Below are positions 1-9,700 of a stretch of DNA of 42,321 nucleotides, in pieces. The notes below the pieces were generated by a model that was not told where the DNA came from, made no database searches, and worked only from the letters and a program-made list of their open reading frames with translations. Position 1 is the stretch's first letter, and each line of letters opens with the position of its first letter. Origin of the DNA: a virus; the IMG/VR virus record IMGVR_UViG_3300031746_000055, positions 1 to 42,321 of that record. One strand, 5' to 3'. Position numbers and translations under genes: made by a program.

Positions 1-127
1 ATTATGTATAAATATCCTTGCTCTGATTACCGGCACTTGGGTCTGGCAGTTTACCATTTCCTTAATTCCAGAGGCAGGTTCGCGTTCTATGGGTTATGGT
101 GGAGATGAAATAAGAGAGAAGGTGATT
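1..127. repeat. Left copy of 127-bp terminal direct repeat
   Basis: These 127 bases are identical to 42195-42321. An exact end overlap of this length is what a de Bruijn assembler leaves when a circular or circularly permuted molecule closes; 127 is also a common largest k-mer setting. The coding frame continues across the joint. It is therefore most likely an assembly overlap, not a biological terminal repeat. Confidence 0.95.
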
Positions 128-355
128 AAAAGGGCAGTTTTTGCGGCAGGAAGCCTTGCTGTTGGGGCAATCTTGGCTTGGGGTATAGGATTCAATGGTA
201 AAGCCATAACCCTGCTTATATGTCAAGCAATCGCCTCGGTAGTAAGTATAATATTAGGCGTTAAAAATCCTCTTCCAGCAGCAGTAGAAGAAGTTTTTGT
301 TTGCCTTAGCTTAAAGTATATAAATTATGGATATTTGTTTATAGGGGTTACATAG
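1..355 (+). CDS. Multi-pass membrane protein, 3' part (gene spans the contig joint)
   Basis: The in-frame ATG at 89 gives only 88 residues, but the frame is open to the window edge and joins the ORF starting at 42064 through the terminal repeat. The full product is 161 residues. It has several hydrophobic segments, including one around the AVFAAGSLAVGAILAW stretch and another near ITLLICQAIASVVSIIL. It follows the lipoprotein and holin-like genes at the window end, so a role in lysis or in the host membrane is possible. I do not recognise the family. The ATG at 89 has no good ribosome site, which supports the longer reading. Confidence 0.8.
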   Translation, partial: LCINILALITGTWVWQFTISLIPEAGSRSMGYGGDEIREKVIKRAVFAAGSLAVGAILAWGIGFNGKAITLLICQAIASVVSIILGVKNPLPAAVEEVFVCLSLKYINYGYLFIGVT

Positions 356-363
356 GAGGTTTT

Positions 364-1125
364 ATGTTCAAATTATTATGGCTTATTTTTATAGACGAAT
401 TCGGCGGTTTAGGAATTACGAGGGCATCGTTAACGAGTAGTATCTGCGAGCGCACTGGAGATGAATCTTTGGATGCCGCCGTGAAGGTAAACCGCCTTAT
501 CAATGAACAAGGTCCCTTATTCTGTCAACTTACTAACTGGCCTTTTCTGCGTAGTGATATATCTTTTAGCATAACCTCATCTACCTATACATACTCTGGG
601 GCAAGTTACCTGCCGACTACTTTTAAGAAAGTTACTGCCGCATTTCTTCTTGATGGCTCGGACAGATACCCATTGACCGAAGTAAGCATAGGAGAGGCCT
701 ATCAATGGGGCAATCCTGATGATAGTTCCGGCAGACCGAATGAGTTCTGCATTACTAGGATTGAGAGTGGATATTGGGAAATCCAATTTAATCGCACGCC
801 AGATGCTACCTACACGGTTTATTTGGAGATAGAACTGCAATGGGCTGACCTGACTGCATCCACAAGCGAGACCGTAATCACTAAGGAATACTTTCCGGCA
901 TTTACGCACTTTGTGAGTATGGCACGGTTTATTCAACAGGGGGATACCGCAGGTTATCTATTGGCAGAAAAGCAATGGTGGAATCCACTTATGCCTAAAG
1001 GCACGATATTAGGAACGATATTGGCGAATTTATCTTCGCCCTTGCGGAGAAAATCGGTAAAGATGGATGCCGGATATACAAAACCACTTTCCCCGAATTC
1101 AGGGGATTATCAAGATGGAGCATAA
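364..1125 (+). CDS. Putative head-tail adaptor protein with prepilin-like N-terminal leader
   Basis: This 253-residue protein looks like the podovirus-type head-to-tail adaptors that dock on the portal: a helical N-terminal half, then a beta-rich part with the recurring phage pattern of 'fkkV..a.l.dg..ryPLteis..e...' and a 'y.vyl.iel.w' strand. It precedes the nozzle gene directly, with its stop abutting the next ATG. An AGGAGG ribosome site sits just upstream of the ATG at 364. Residues 1-14 (MFKLLWLIFIDEFG) form a hydrophobic leader ending D-E-F-G, shared in pattern with four other proteins of this genome. The leader is an extension I would not expect in an adaptor. Function is inferred from context and sequence pattern; the leader is seen directly. 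Confidence 0.6.
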   Translation: MFKLLWLIFIDEFGGLGITRASLTSSICERTGDESLDAAVKVNRLINEQGPLFCQLTNWPFLRSDISFSITSSTYTYSGASYLPTTFKKVTAAFLLDGSDRYPLTEVSIGEAYQWGNPDDSSGRPNEFCITRIESGYWEIQFNRTPDATYTVYLEIELQWADLTASTSETVITKEYFPAFTHFVSMARFIQQGDTAGYLLAEKQWWNPLMPKGTILGTILANLSSPLRRKSVKMDAGYTKPLSPNSGDYQDGA

Positions 1126-2676
1126 ATGATAAGTCGGGATTACATACCTCTATTACTAGCGGAAAACTTCCTTGGTGTAGATTGTGCGAATTCCGAAGAA
1201 AATAAACACATAAGTAGTTGGGATGATGATTCTCTTGATGTCTTTAGTGATCCACAAGGAGCATTAGGAAGCAGACCGGGTTTTACTGCCCTAACTACTG
1301 CTTCCATCGGCTCGGCAACCGCCTGGTGTGGATTTTACCAGTTCGACAAGCAGGCAGGTGGTTCTACCACATCTTATTATGTAGGTGGTGGAGCTAACGG
1401 AAAACTTTACGATTACACAGGTGGAGCATATGTAAACATATTCTCCGGTCTGACTACCACAAAGGATGATGATAAGAGATATGCCTTCTTTACTCTTGAT
1501 AATACCGTGATGATATGTTGCGATGAAGATCCGCCAGTAGTTTATGTGGGTTCAGGTTCAGCCACTACTTTTGCCACAAGTGTAACTGCCGACTGGGGCC
1601 TTGAATGGCAGAGATATGGATGGCTTCATTCTACTGTTGATCCGCGCCTGTTATATTATTGCACCACTTTAGGCGATATAGACAGTGCTTATACATCATT
1701 TCTAAACTTTGATGACGACCAAGGCAAACTCACCGGTGGTTGCAAACAGGGTGATGATATGATTGTAGGCAAGGAATGGTCGCTATTCAGGGTGCAGTAT
1801 CGCGGAACAACGCCTTTATTCAAGAAATACAGGATACCCTCCAAGATTGGCCCGGTAAACTACTGGACGATGAAAGAACTCCCTGATGGCAGGGTAGTAT
1901 TCCTCGCTCCTGACTTTAACTTCTATATGGTAGCAGGGGATAATGTAACATCTTGTGGAGACAATATCCGCAAATATGTTCAGGATGGGGTAAATGCTCG
2001 GCTCAAATATGCTGTATCGGGGCTTCTCCACAACCGTTCGCAATACTGGTGCAGTTTTACATATATATCTGGGGCAACGCAAAATGACCGGACTGTGGTA
2101 ATGGATTGGTCTCGGCCATATCAGGATAAATGGGGCAAGACGCAATTCCCCTGGTTTATCTATTCCATAGGCGCGAATTGCTTCGCCGAGATGAATATAT
2201 CAGGTAAGGCTTGGCTTTATCACGGTGGATATGCGGGTCTGATACACAAGGATGATACTGGCACAAATGATAATGGCGCAGTATTCAAGCCGACTTATGT
2301 ATCCAAGAAGATATCGCATGGCGATCCGACTTTAGAAAAAAAGTATGAGAACATAAACCTTGCACTTGCCAGAAAAGGCGATTGGGATTTGAATATCCAG
2401 ATAGTCTGCGATGGAAATGCGGCAACAGAAAAGACCATATCGCAGAATTTACTTTCAGGTTTGGGTTACCAATCCCTATTTGATGTAGCGAAATTTGATG
2501 AGGATTACTTCTCAAGCGAAAGCGACATGGACATAACGAGGGAGATACGCAGGCAGGGAAAAGTTATACAAGTGAGGATGGGATCTACTGGCTTGGATGA
2601 GGCGTGGTTGGTTTATCATTATAGTTTGTTAAGTCGTCCGATACAAAGAGGAATAAGAGTTAGAGAAAGCAGTTAA
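1126..2676 (+). CDS. Putative tail nozzle / head-closure protein, propeller-like
   Basis: The 516-residue product resembles the large propeller-type tail nozzle or stabilisation proteins of podoviruses. Near the N-terminus there is a 'dpqGALGSRPGFTAL' segment, followed by repeated W/Y-rich strands such as YVGGGANGKLYDY, VVFLAPDFNFYMV and AWLYHGGYAGLIHKDD that suggest blades. It lies immediately after the adaptor and before the fibre genes, the usual place for a tail-tube component. It has neither the DERG-type leader nor a signal peptide. No catalytic motif is visible. The fold assignment is inference; a generic tail tubular protein is the alternative. Confidence 0.6.
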   Translation: MISRDYIPLLLAENFLGVDCANSEENKHISSWDDDSLDVFSDPQGALGSRPGFTALTTASIGSATAWCGFYQFDKQAGGSTTSYYVGGGANGKLYDYTGGAYVNIFSGLTTTKDDDKRYAFFTLDNTVMICCDEDPPVVYVGSGSATTFATSVTADWGLEWQRYGWLHSTVDPRLLYYCTTLGDIDSAYTSFLNFDDDQGKLTGGCKQGDDMIVGKEWSLFRVQYRGTTPLFKKYRIPSKIGPVNYWTMKELPDGRVVFLAPDFNFYMVAGDNVTSCGDNIRKYVQDGVNARLKYAVSGLLHNRSQYWCSFTYISGATQNDRTVVMDWSRPYQDKWGKTQFPWFIYSIGANCFAEMNISGKAWLYHGGYAGLIHKDDTGTNDNGAVFKPTYVSKKISHGDPTLEKKYENINLALARKGDWDLNIQIVCDGNAATEKTISQNLLSGLGYQSLFDVAKFDEDYFSSESDMDITREIRRQGKVIQVRMGSTGLDEAWLVYHYSLLSRPIQRGIRVRESS

Positions 2677-2678
2677 AA

Positions 2679-3032
2679 ATGTTTAAACATAAATATCACG
2701 AACCTAAAGATTGTCCACTTTGCGAAAAGATAATCTATATATTTGACAAGCGAAATAAGCCCATAGAATTAAATGATGATGGGGTGTTATTTGCGGCCTT
2801 ATTCAACGATAACTCAAATGCTGAATTTGCTATCTGCAAAGATTGCTTTGCTACCCTAAATCAAGAAAAGTTAGACAAAATTATGTCAGATGAAATTTAC
2901 ACCTGGGGTATGCAGATTATAAATACTCCACTTAGTTTATTGGAATTTAGCAAGCAGTTACAGTGGTTCATAAATACGGCAGTTCATCTTAAAATAGTCA
3001 AACACGCAAGGACAAAAGAGGAGTTAGGATAA
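2679..3032 (+). CDS. Small protein with two CxxC pairs, probably zinc-binding
   Basis: The 117-residue product has C-P-L-C near residue 12 and C-K-D-C near residue 51, spaced like a treble-clef or zinc ribbon. The C-terminal half is helical. It sits between the nozzle and a fibre gene, three bases after the nozzle stop. The ribosome site is only a weak GAGAAAG-type stretch. Function unknown; it may be a chaperone or regulator encoded inside the tail operon. Confidence 0.65.
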   Translation: MFKHKYHEPKDCPLCEKIIYIFDKRNKPIELNDDGVLFAALFNDNSNAEFAICKDCFATLNQEKLDKIMSDEIYTWGMQIINTPLSLLEFSKQLQWFINTAVHLKIVKHARTKEELG

Positions 3033-3956
3033 GTGGATTTAAAACTTAACTTAGGCGAACTAAAAACTCCGCAGGATATATTAAAACTTACATCAACTAT
3101 ATCCATATTAGCTGATGAACTCGATACGATTATAACCACATCCGCGCCCAATGGAAGCATATCTGCAAGAGAAGGCCGAAGATGTCTTTATAAAAATGGT
3201 GCTAATTATGAAGTTTGGGTTAATGTAGACGGCGGAACCGTCTGGCAACAGATAGACGCTGGCATATCCATACCATTAACTTATATAGATACCGACGGTG
3301 CACTTGCCGCTAATTCTGATGTCAAGGTAGCCTCGCAAAAGGCCACAAAGACCTATGTGGACACAAAAGTTCCAGTTCCCCTGACTACCGCCAAAGGTGG
3401 CACAGGTTCTACCGCAAATGCCAATGCGGCAAATGGAGCAGTAATATTAGGTGCTGATGGAAAAATTCCTATACTGGATGGAAGCCAATTGACTGGAATT
3501 CCTGTTCTTTCCAATGTTATCTTTGAATGGTATGGCATTGATACAATAGATACTGCTAGTAATCCAGATGGGGGAGAAATAACAAGTGCGAGTTTAGCAG
3601 ATAATACAACGGTAGCACTTTATAGGTATATAAGAATAGAACAATCAACTTATAGGACAATTTTGACAGGTAGATTTAAGAAGATTGCAGGAATATCTAC
3701 TATAACTATTCAGGCAAAATTATGGTCAACCAGCACTGACGCTGATAAAGAGGCGGTTTTATTAGTAGATGTCGGCGGGCAATCCAATACAGTAAAAACT
3801 ATTACCTCTATCACTCCCACTTGGGTAACGAGTGCAGATATAGATGTATCAAGTTTAACCAATGGGACTGTTTACGATATTACCATACAACTTAAAAGCG
3901 AATATTCTACTGGTTCTTGGGTTAATTGCAGTGCAGTAGTTTTAATAGCAAGTTAA
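3033..3956 (+). CDS. Tail fibre protein
   Basis: The 307-residue protein starts with GTG, preceded by a GAGGAG ribosome site within the end of the upstream gene. It carries phage fibre hallmarks: a segment D-V-K-V-A-S-Q-K-A-T-K-T-Y-V-D-T followed by PLTTAKGGTGSTANANAANG and 'GADGKIPILDGSQLTGI', common in attachment-proximal parts of fibres. The C-terminal ~130 residues are beta-rich and probably form a receptor-facing or trimerising domain. It has no leader or signal peptide, unlike the fibres at 36287-40861. Confidence 0.8.
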   Translation: MDLKLNLGELKTPQDILKLTSTISILADELDTIITTSAPNGSISAREGRRCLYKNGANYEVWVNVDGGTVWQQIDAGISIPLTYIDTDGALAANSDVKVASQKATKTYVDTKVPVPLTTAKGGTGSTANANAANGAVILGADGKIPILDGSQLTGIPVLSNVIFEWYGIDTIDTASNPDGGEITSASLADNTTVALYRYIRIEQSTYRTILTGRFKKIAGISTITIQAKLWSTSTDADKEAVLLVDVGGQSNTVKTITSITPTWVTSADIDVSSLTNGTVYDITIQLKSEYSTGSWVNCSAVVLIAS

Positions 3957-3972
3957 TTTTAAAGGAGGATTT

Positions 3973-4650
3973 ATGAACTTATTATTAAAGATTTTATTCG
4001 ATGAAGAAGGTGGAACACTTGCGATTACGAGAAAAACAGCGAATACTCTAATAACGGCGGCGGGATTTAACACCAACTATGGTGAAATCGAGGCCGTCGT
4101 CAATGGTGATATTGACGCGACAAACCTCGAGGACGATGCTGTAACGGCCGCAAAGTTAAACTCCGATGTAGTGCGCGCCAATTATGGCCTGCTTCAACAT
4201 ACCGACGGAACTTTATATGTGGATGTATATGGTGTAATGGTAAACGCTGGGACTAACGGTGTGGAATGGGGTAGGGCAGGTGATATGCTTTTATCATCCT
4301 CTACAACTACTCCCGACGGATTTACTGATGTATCCACTACCTATGCGGATAAATTTATAAGAATATCGGCAACTGCTTTATCAACTGGCGGAGCGAATAC
4401 CCATACACATACAGCAACTACCGATAGCCACACTTTAACTGCTGATGAAATGCCAGCGCATACGCATACAGTAGGGGGAAGTCAAAGCACTGGCCCGGGA
4501 GGCAATTTAGATATTGGTGCTTACGCCCTTAGTCTTACTCATACTAGTTCTTCAGCAGGTGGAGGTGGCGGACATACACATACTGTAACTACTGCGGCGG
4601 GAGATAATATCCCGGCGTATTTAACGCTCAAGATGTATCAAAAATCATAA
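3973..4650 (+). CDS. Collar-like tail fibre tip with HxH motifs and prepilin-like leader
   Basis: The 225-residue protein has a strong AAAGGAGG ribosome site. Residues 1-13 (MNLLLKILFDEEG) form a leader of the DERG type. The following G-x-x-x-ITR resembles the adaptor at 364, so the two share about 20 N-terminal residues in pattern. The middle has the 'LEDDAVTAAKLNSDVV' repeat common in phage fibres. The C-terminal part is rich in H-x-H (THTHT, PAHTHT, GHTHT) with a GGGGG stretch and a final 'GDNIPAYLTLKMYQKS', typical of tail-collar tips that bind metal ions along the trimer axis. Fibre assignment is strong; the leader's role is inference. Confidence 0.8.
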   Translation: MNLLLKILFDEEGGTLAITRKTANTLITAAGFNTNYGEIEAVVNGDIDATNLEDDAVTAAKLNSDVVRANYGLLQHTDGTLYVDVYGVMVNAGTNGVEWGRAGDMLLSSSTTTPDGFTDVSTTYADKFIRISATALSTGGANTHTHTATTDSHTLTADEMPAHTHTVGGSQSTGPGGNLDIGAYALSLTHTSSSAGGGGGHTHTVTTAAGDNIPAYLTLKMYQKS

Positions 4651-4658
4651 GGAGAAAT

Positions 4659-4997
4659 ATGAAAAATCTTTTAACCCTTTTAAAACCAAAATATCAAAGA
4701 CAACAGGATTTAAAAGAAAGAATATTGAAAAATAAAGAGAGTGTGTTGGATGCACTTTCAGAGAATATAAAAGGCGCAAGAGCTTGTCCGATAATTTTAG
4801 GGCAGAAATGTTTGGGGAGTTTTTGCGAATTATTTATGGAATTAAAATCCATAACTGATGAAGGGAAAGAAACTAAATTCTGGCGATGTGTTTTTGTGGA
4901 AACTCCACTTTTAATTATTGAACTTAATAATAATATAATAAGATTAACGGAATTATTAACAAAGGAGACGAAAAATGAAACCATCAAAAATACTTAA
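4659..4997 (+). CDS. Conserved-looking small phage protein with C-x7-C-x4-C
   Basis: The 112-residue product has a charged helical N-terminus, then a segment CPIILGQKCLGSFCELF with three cysteines, followed by an F-W-R-C segment. Similar short phage proteins occur near tail genes, but I cannot name the function. It has a GGAGAAAT ribosome site, and its last 23 bases overlap the next gene, indicating translational coupling. Confidence 0.6.
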   Translation: MKNLLTLLKPKYQRQQDLKERILKNKESVLDALSENIKGARACPIILGQKCLGSFCELFMELKSITDEGKETKFWRCVFVETPLLIIELNNNIIRLTELLTKETKNETIKNT

Positions 4998-5778
4998 TTT
5001 ATTATGGCAGATATTAAAGGATGAAAGAGGATGGGTATGGCCAGCAGTTGCGGCAATTGGTTCAACTGTATTAGGAGCTCTATCCAAGAAAGGCGAACAA
5101 GAGGAGGAGATATACGATCCTTATGCAGGTTTACGTGGCAAATGGCAGGAATGGCTTACTCCCAAGCTCGGCACATCCACCCCCTATAAGGATAATCCGG
5201 CTTTCAATCTTGAGCAACCTGCGGTAGAGAGTGCCGCAGAAAAGAATATTCTCGGATATTTCCAAAATCCTAATACCAATGTTGCCGATTATTCAGAAGC
5301 GACAAAGAAATACTCCGAGGCCAGCAAGGCCAGTATGGCGGAAACTTATGCTGAGGAAAAAAAGAAAACCCAAGATATGTATAACCGGCTTGGGCTTGTT
5401 TCTTCAACGCCTGGGCTTACCGCGCAGAGTGATTTATTTAGAAAACAAGCAACAGAACAAAATCTTTTTGATACCGAATTAACATATAAAAACCTTGATA
5501 GGCAGTTACAGGCGATGGGGCTTGATGTAACCCAGTTAAACAGTATGCTCGGCCAGGCAGGAACTATGGCTGGGGCTCAGACGGGCAGGACACAGTGGAG
5601 CAAGACAATGTCTATGGTTGACTTAGAAAGGATGTTATCTGAGGAGATGGGCTATGGCAGTCAAGCCGCAAGCATATTGGGTGGCAATGCGCCAGAACGG
5701 ACAGTAACAACTCAAGGTGAAGATTGGATGAGTATACTTAGTAAACTTATTGGTTCTTATGGTATAGGTTCAAAATAA
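4975..5778 (+). CDS. Putative internal virion/ejection protein with prepilin-like leader and TM segment
   Basis: The 267-residue protein begins with a leader ending L-K-D-E-R-G at residue 19, followed by a hydrophobic stretch (WVWPAVAAIGSTVLGAL). That order, a charged 'KDERG' then a hydrophobic segment, is the arrangement of Flp/Tad prepilins. The rest is Q/A-rich and helical (EATKKYSEASKASMAETYAEE, QLNSMLGQAGTMAGAQTGR), like podovirus internal proteins ejected with the DNA. A GGAGACGAAAA ribosome site precedes the ATG. It opens the ejection block 4975-10005. It is the best prepilin mimic of the five leader proteins. Confidence 0.6.
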   Translation: MKPSKILNLLWQILKDERGWVWPAVAAIGSTVLGALSKKGEQEEEIYDPYAGLRGKWQEWLTPKLGTSTPYKDNPAFNLEQPAVESAAEKNILGYFQNPNTNVADYSEATKKYSEASKASMAETYAEEKKKTQDMYNRLGLVSSTPGLTAQSDLFRKQATEQNLFDTELTYKNLDRQLQAMGLDVTQLNSMLGQAGTMAGAQTGRTQWSKTMSMVDLERMLSEEMGYGSQAASILGGNAPERTVTTQGEDWMSILSKLIGSYGIGSK

Positions 5779-5799
5779 CACTTTTAAGCGGAGGTTAAT

Positions 5800-6705
5800 A
5801 TGCCAAATGTTCAAAGTGGTGGTAGATATACTACTTATGTAGATAAACCGGAAACCGGTCTAGAGTCGAGTTTAGGTTTTATGCTCCAGAAAAAATTGCA
5901 GGAGCAACAACGCAAACAAGAATTGCAGGATACGATAAAAAAGGCAGTGATTGAAAGTGTCTTGGCTGGCAAAGGAAAGTTTAAAACGCCAGTAGATATG
6001 AACCAGTTAATTGCAGGTGGTCAATTACCGGATTTAAACCAGTTTGAGGCCACTCCTAATTATTCCCAGATGAAATCAGTATTAGGTATGCAGGATTTAG
6101 CACGGAAAATGGAAAATCAGCGAAGATTAGGAGTTATGGGTAATCAAGAAGCTCCCTCTGAAGAGGATGTATCTACCTTTACTCCACAGTTACAAAAAAC
6201 AGTTTTAGGTGGCGCGGAAGGTGGACAAGTGATGTTACCCAAAGGTGCAACTTTTGGAGAAGGGAATATATTATCGCTAGAAGGACAAGGGATAGGAAGT
6301 TATCTTCCAGGATATGAACCTAAAACTTTGCCAGTATTACCTGAAGAAATAGCAGGAGCGATGAGAGAAAAATTTGCAGGGGGAATAGGTAAAGAAGAAT
6401 TACAGAGAAAGGCACTAGGCTTACCAAGATTTTCTGGTAGAGCAACACAAAATCAACTTGTAGTATTAGCGACTAAATTAGCTCAGGCAGAAAATCCTAT
6501 GGCAGGAGAAAAAGAAATACAGGCAAAGATACCAACTGCACAAAAAATGTTAGAGGGTAATATTTTTTCTGGACAGGCATTAGGCATTTCAAAAGGTGAA
6601 TATACTCCCGAACAAGAAAAACTTATTCAAGATAATATGGAAGCATACCCTGACAAGACAGAAGATGAAATAATTGCAGCATTAGAAGAACAGGGGTATT
6701 TATAA
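5800..6705 (+). CDS. Putative internal virion protein
   Basis: The 301-residue protein has a strong GCGGAGG ribosome site. It is Q/E/K-rich, with a coiled-coil-like stretch near residues 25-45 (FMLQKKLQEQQRKQELQD) and a helical C-terminus. There is no membrane segment, leader or catalytic motif. It lies between the leader-bearing internal protein and the giant LPD38-like protein, so I infer a virion-internal or ejection-complex component. Family not recognised. Confidence 0.5.
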   Translation: MPNVQSGGRYTTYVDKPETGLESSLGFMLQKKLQEQQRKQELQDTIKKAVIESVLAGKGKFKTPVDMNQLIAGGQLPDLNQFEATPNYSQMKSVLGMQDLARKMENQRRLGVMGNQEAPSEEDVSTFTPQLQKTVLGGAEGGQVMLPKGATFGEGNILSLEGQGIGSYLPGYEPKTLPVLPEEIAGAMREKFAGGIGKEELQRKALGLPRFSGRATQNQLVVLATKLAQAENPMAGEKEIQAKIPTAQKMLEGNIFSGQALGISKGEYTPEQEKLIQDNMEAYPDKTEDEIIAALEEQGYL

Positions 6706-6708
6706 TCT

Positions 6709-9700
6709 ATGCCAGTTATTGCTGATTTATTTGATAAAAAAGTTGATATTTCTATACCTAAAACTTCCAAAGTTCCCAAAGTAATTCCTAATTTATTTAA
6801 AGAAACAGAAACAATCCTACCTCAATTTACAGGTCAACCTAAAACTTCTTTTTTACAAGAAGCACTTATTAAGCCAGTTAAAACTTTTTATGGTGGAACT
6901 GTAAAGGCATCAGCTAATCTTGCTGATACATTAGATTTCTATTCTGATAAAATAGCCAAAATAATAAAACAACCTGAAACCAAAAATAGTATTTTTGAAT
7001 ATTTAAGAGATAATTGGGGTGCTTATGGAGATAAATTACAAAAAGAAGGAATATCTAATAAATTAGTAAAAGAGATTTATTCAGGTTTAGGCGAGGCAAG
7101 TTTTGAAGTTCCTAAACTTATGGCTTTGGGCCCACAGGGATTAGTTATTTCTGGTGCGGCCGAAGGTGGCAAAACAGGTGGAGTAAAAGGTGCAGTTACT
7201 GGTGCGGTAACTGGCGGATTAACAAAAGGAATTTTAGGGGGATTAAATGTCTTACCTACTCCAATTAAATTACCTACTGCTTTTGGTGTTGGCGCAGTTA
7301 CTACACCCGGAGACATAGAAAAAAAGGTTGCGGGTGGTGCAGTATTTACTGGTTTGTCTTTAGGCAAAAGTCCTACAATGCAGGAATTTAAAGAAGCACA
7401 AAAGTATTCTCCGTTAGTTAAGGGTTTTCAAAAAGTATTGCCTTTTGAAACAAGGGAAGGATTATATCAAAATTTTGTCAATCGTTTTCAATCTATTGAA
7501 AATATAGTAGATAAAGCCAAGAATTTAGGTGCGAAGATATTGCCAGGTGAAGATCCTGCTTTACGGGCAAGAACTTATTTAGGTATAGGGCAAAAAGTAA
7601 AAACTGTTTTAGAAGATAAAACATATAAAATAAATCCCGACGGAACATTTACAATAACAGGTGAGGGGTTAAAGCCAATACTTGATAATTATGATAAGGT
7701 AAGTTTAGAGAAAAACAGAACCATTAGAGATAAGGATTTAATTGACTATTTAATAGCACAAAGAACGATTAAAGATTTACAAAGACCTAAGAGTGAATTT
7801 ACTACTGAGAATATCGTAACGCCTGAACAAGTTAAAAAGGCACAAGATACTATTGGTAATCTTGGTAAAAAATATGGAACGAATATAGTTTTTTTAGACC
7901 AAACCGCAACTCGTCTTTATGAATACCAAAAACGAGTATTATCTACTCTTGTAGATAGTGGTAATTTATCTCAGCAACAATATAACGATATTCTTACCAA
8001 AAATCCCAACTATGTGCCATTTGATAGGGTAATTGAAGGCGTAGATACCGCAGGAATTCCTGTAAGTAAGAATAGGTTTACAGGTGCAAGAAGTCCTATT
8101 AAAAGGATTAAGGGTTCAGAACTAGAAATTCATAATCCTATTGAGAGTATGATTAAGAATACCTATCGGATTATGGATATTGCTGAGAGAAATACTGTTG
8201 CAAAGGGAGTGGCAAAATTAGGTAAAGTATTACCGGAAGATATATCGCCTGTAAAAGTTAGAATGCAACCGATTACTATTGGAAAATTTACAGAAGGAGA
8301 ACCGAATGTTATTTTCCGCCCTTCCCAATTTAAACCCAAGGGCAATGTAATAGAATATTTTGATAATGGCAAACGTAGTTATATAGAAGTAACGCCTAAT
8401 CTTTATCAAGCGATGACTGGACTTAACGAAACTTCAACAAATATACTTACTAAGATTATGTCTATTCCGGCACAAACCTTGCGGACTGGCGCAACCATAA
8501 CCCCTGAGTTTATGGTTCGTAATCCTATTCGCGACCAATGGACTGCCTTTGTGCAGACTAAGCTCGGTTTTAAGCCCTTTGTAGATACTTCTGGGGCCAT
8601 AGCTGACATAATGGGTAAGTCAGAGGTATATAATGATTGGTTGCGTTCTGGGGGGGCTTATTCGGGCTTTGTAGAGCTATCTAGGCCTAATTTACAAAAA
8701 CAATTAGATATTTTAAAGGGTAATTCAAATTTACTAAGTAAATTAAACATAATTACTAAGGCCCAAGATATAAGTCAATTATTTGAACAAGCAACAAGAT
8801 TGGCTACCTATAAGGCAGGAATTAAAAAAGGATTATCTCCAGTTGAGGCAGGATTTGGAAGTAGAGAAGCAACTGTTGATTTTGGTCGCAGAGGAGCCAA
8901 GACTAAGGATATAAACTCGGTTATCGCTTTTTTCAATGCTGGTATTCAGGGAACTGATAAATTAGTTAGGACTGCCAAAGAAGATCCGGTTGGGTTTGTA
9001 GCCAAAGGAATAGCAAGTATTACCATACCTTCTTTAATAACTTATATACTTAATAGGAATGACCCAGAATATAAAGAACTTCCACGTTGGCAGAAAGACT
9101 TATTTTGGATATTTAAGGTAAAAGATACTTTTGTAAGGATACCTAAGCCATTCGCTTATGGACAATTCTTTGGTTCCTTACCGGAGAGGTTTTTTGAGTA
9201 TTTAGATACACAAGACCCAAAGGCATTTGAAGGATTAAAACAGTCCTTATATGATAGTTTAACTCCTGCTTCTGGTGATCCTACTGGTAGTTTAATGGCA
9301 ACAGGAATAAAACCCTTGATTGAAAATGCAACTAATTGGAGTTTCTTTAGGCAAAGACCGATAGTTCCAGAAGGCAAAGAAAGATTATTACCAAAAGAAC
9401 AATATGCAAAATATACTTCTGAAATTGCTAAGGCGATAGGTAATATTTTAAATTATTCTCCAGCTAAACTTGAAAATCTTGTTCAGGGGTGGTTTGGTGG
9501 AACAGGAAGATATGCTTTAGAGGCAGGAGATATAGGGATTAAGGGTTTTAGGAAGTTTATAGGACAACCAATGGCACCTAAAAGACTTACTGAATTGGCG
9601 GATATACCCTTGATTAAAGGTTTTGTTACAAGACCGGCATTAAGTCAGTCAGAAAGTGTTAATCAATTCTATCAAAACAGAGATAGGATCACGCAATCTT

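Noticed and set aside
1-127. True biological short terminal repeats
   Set aside because: Exact 127-base length and a gene running in frame through the joint favour an assembly overlap; only read-depth data could reopen this.
577-936. Minus-strand open frame in the adaptor gene
   Set aside because: Antisense to a well-supported gene, with no signals of its own.
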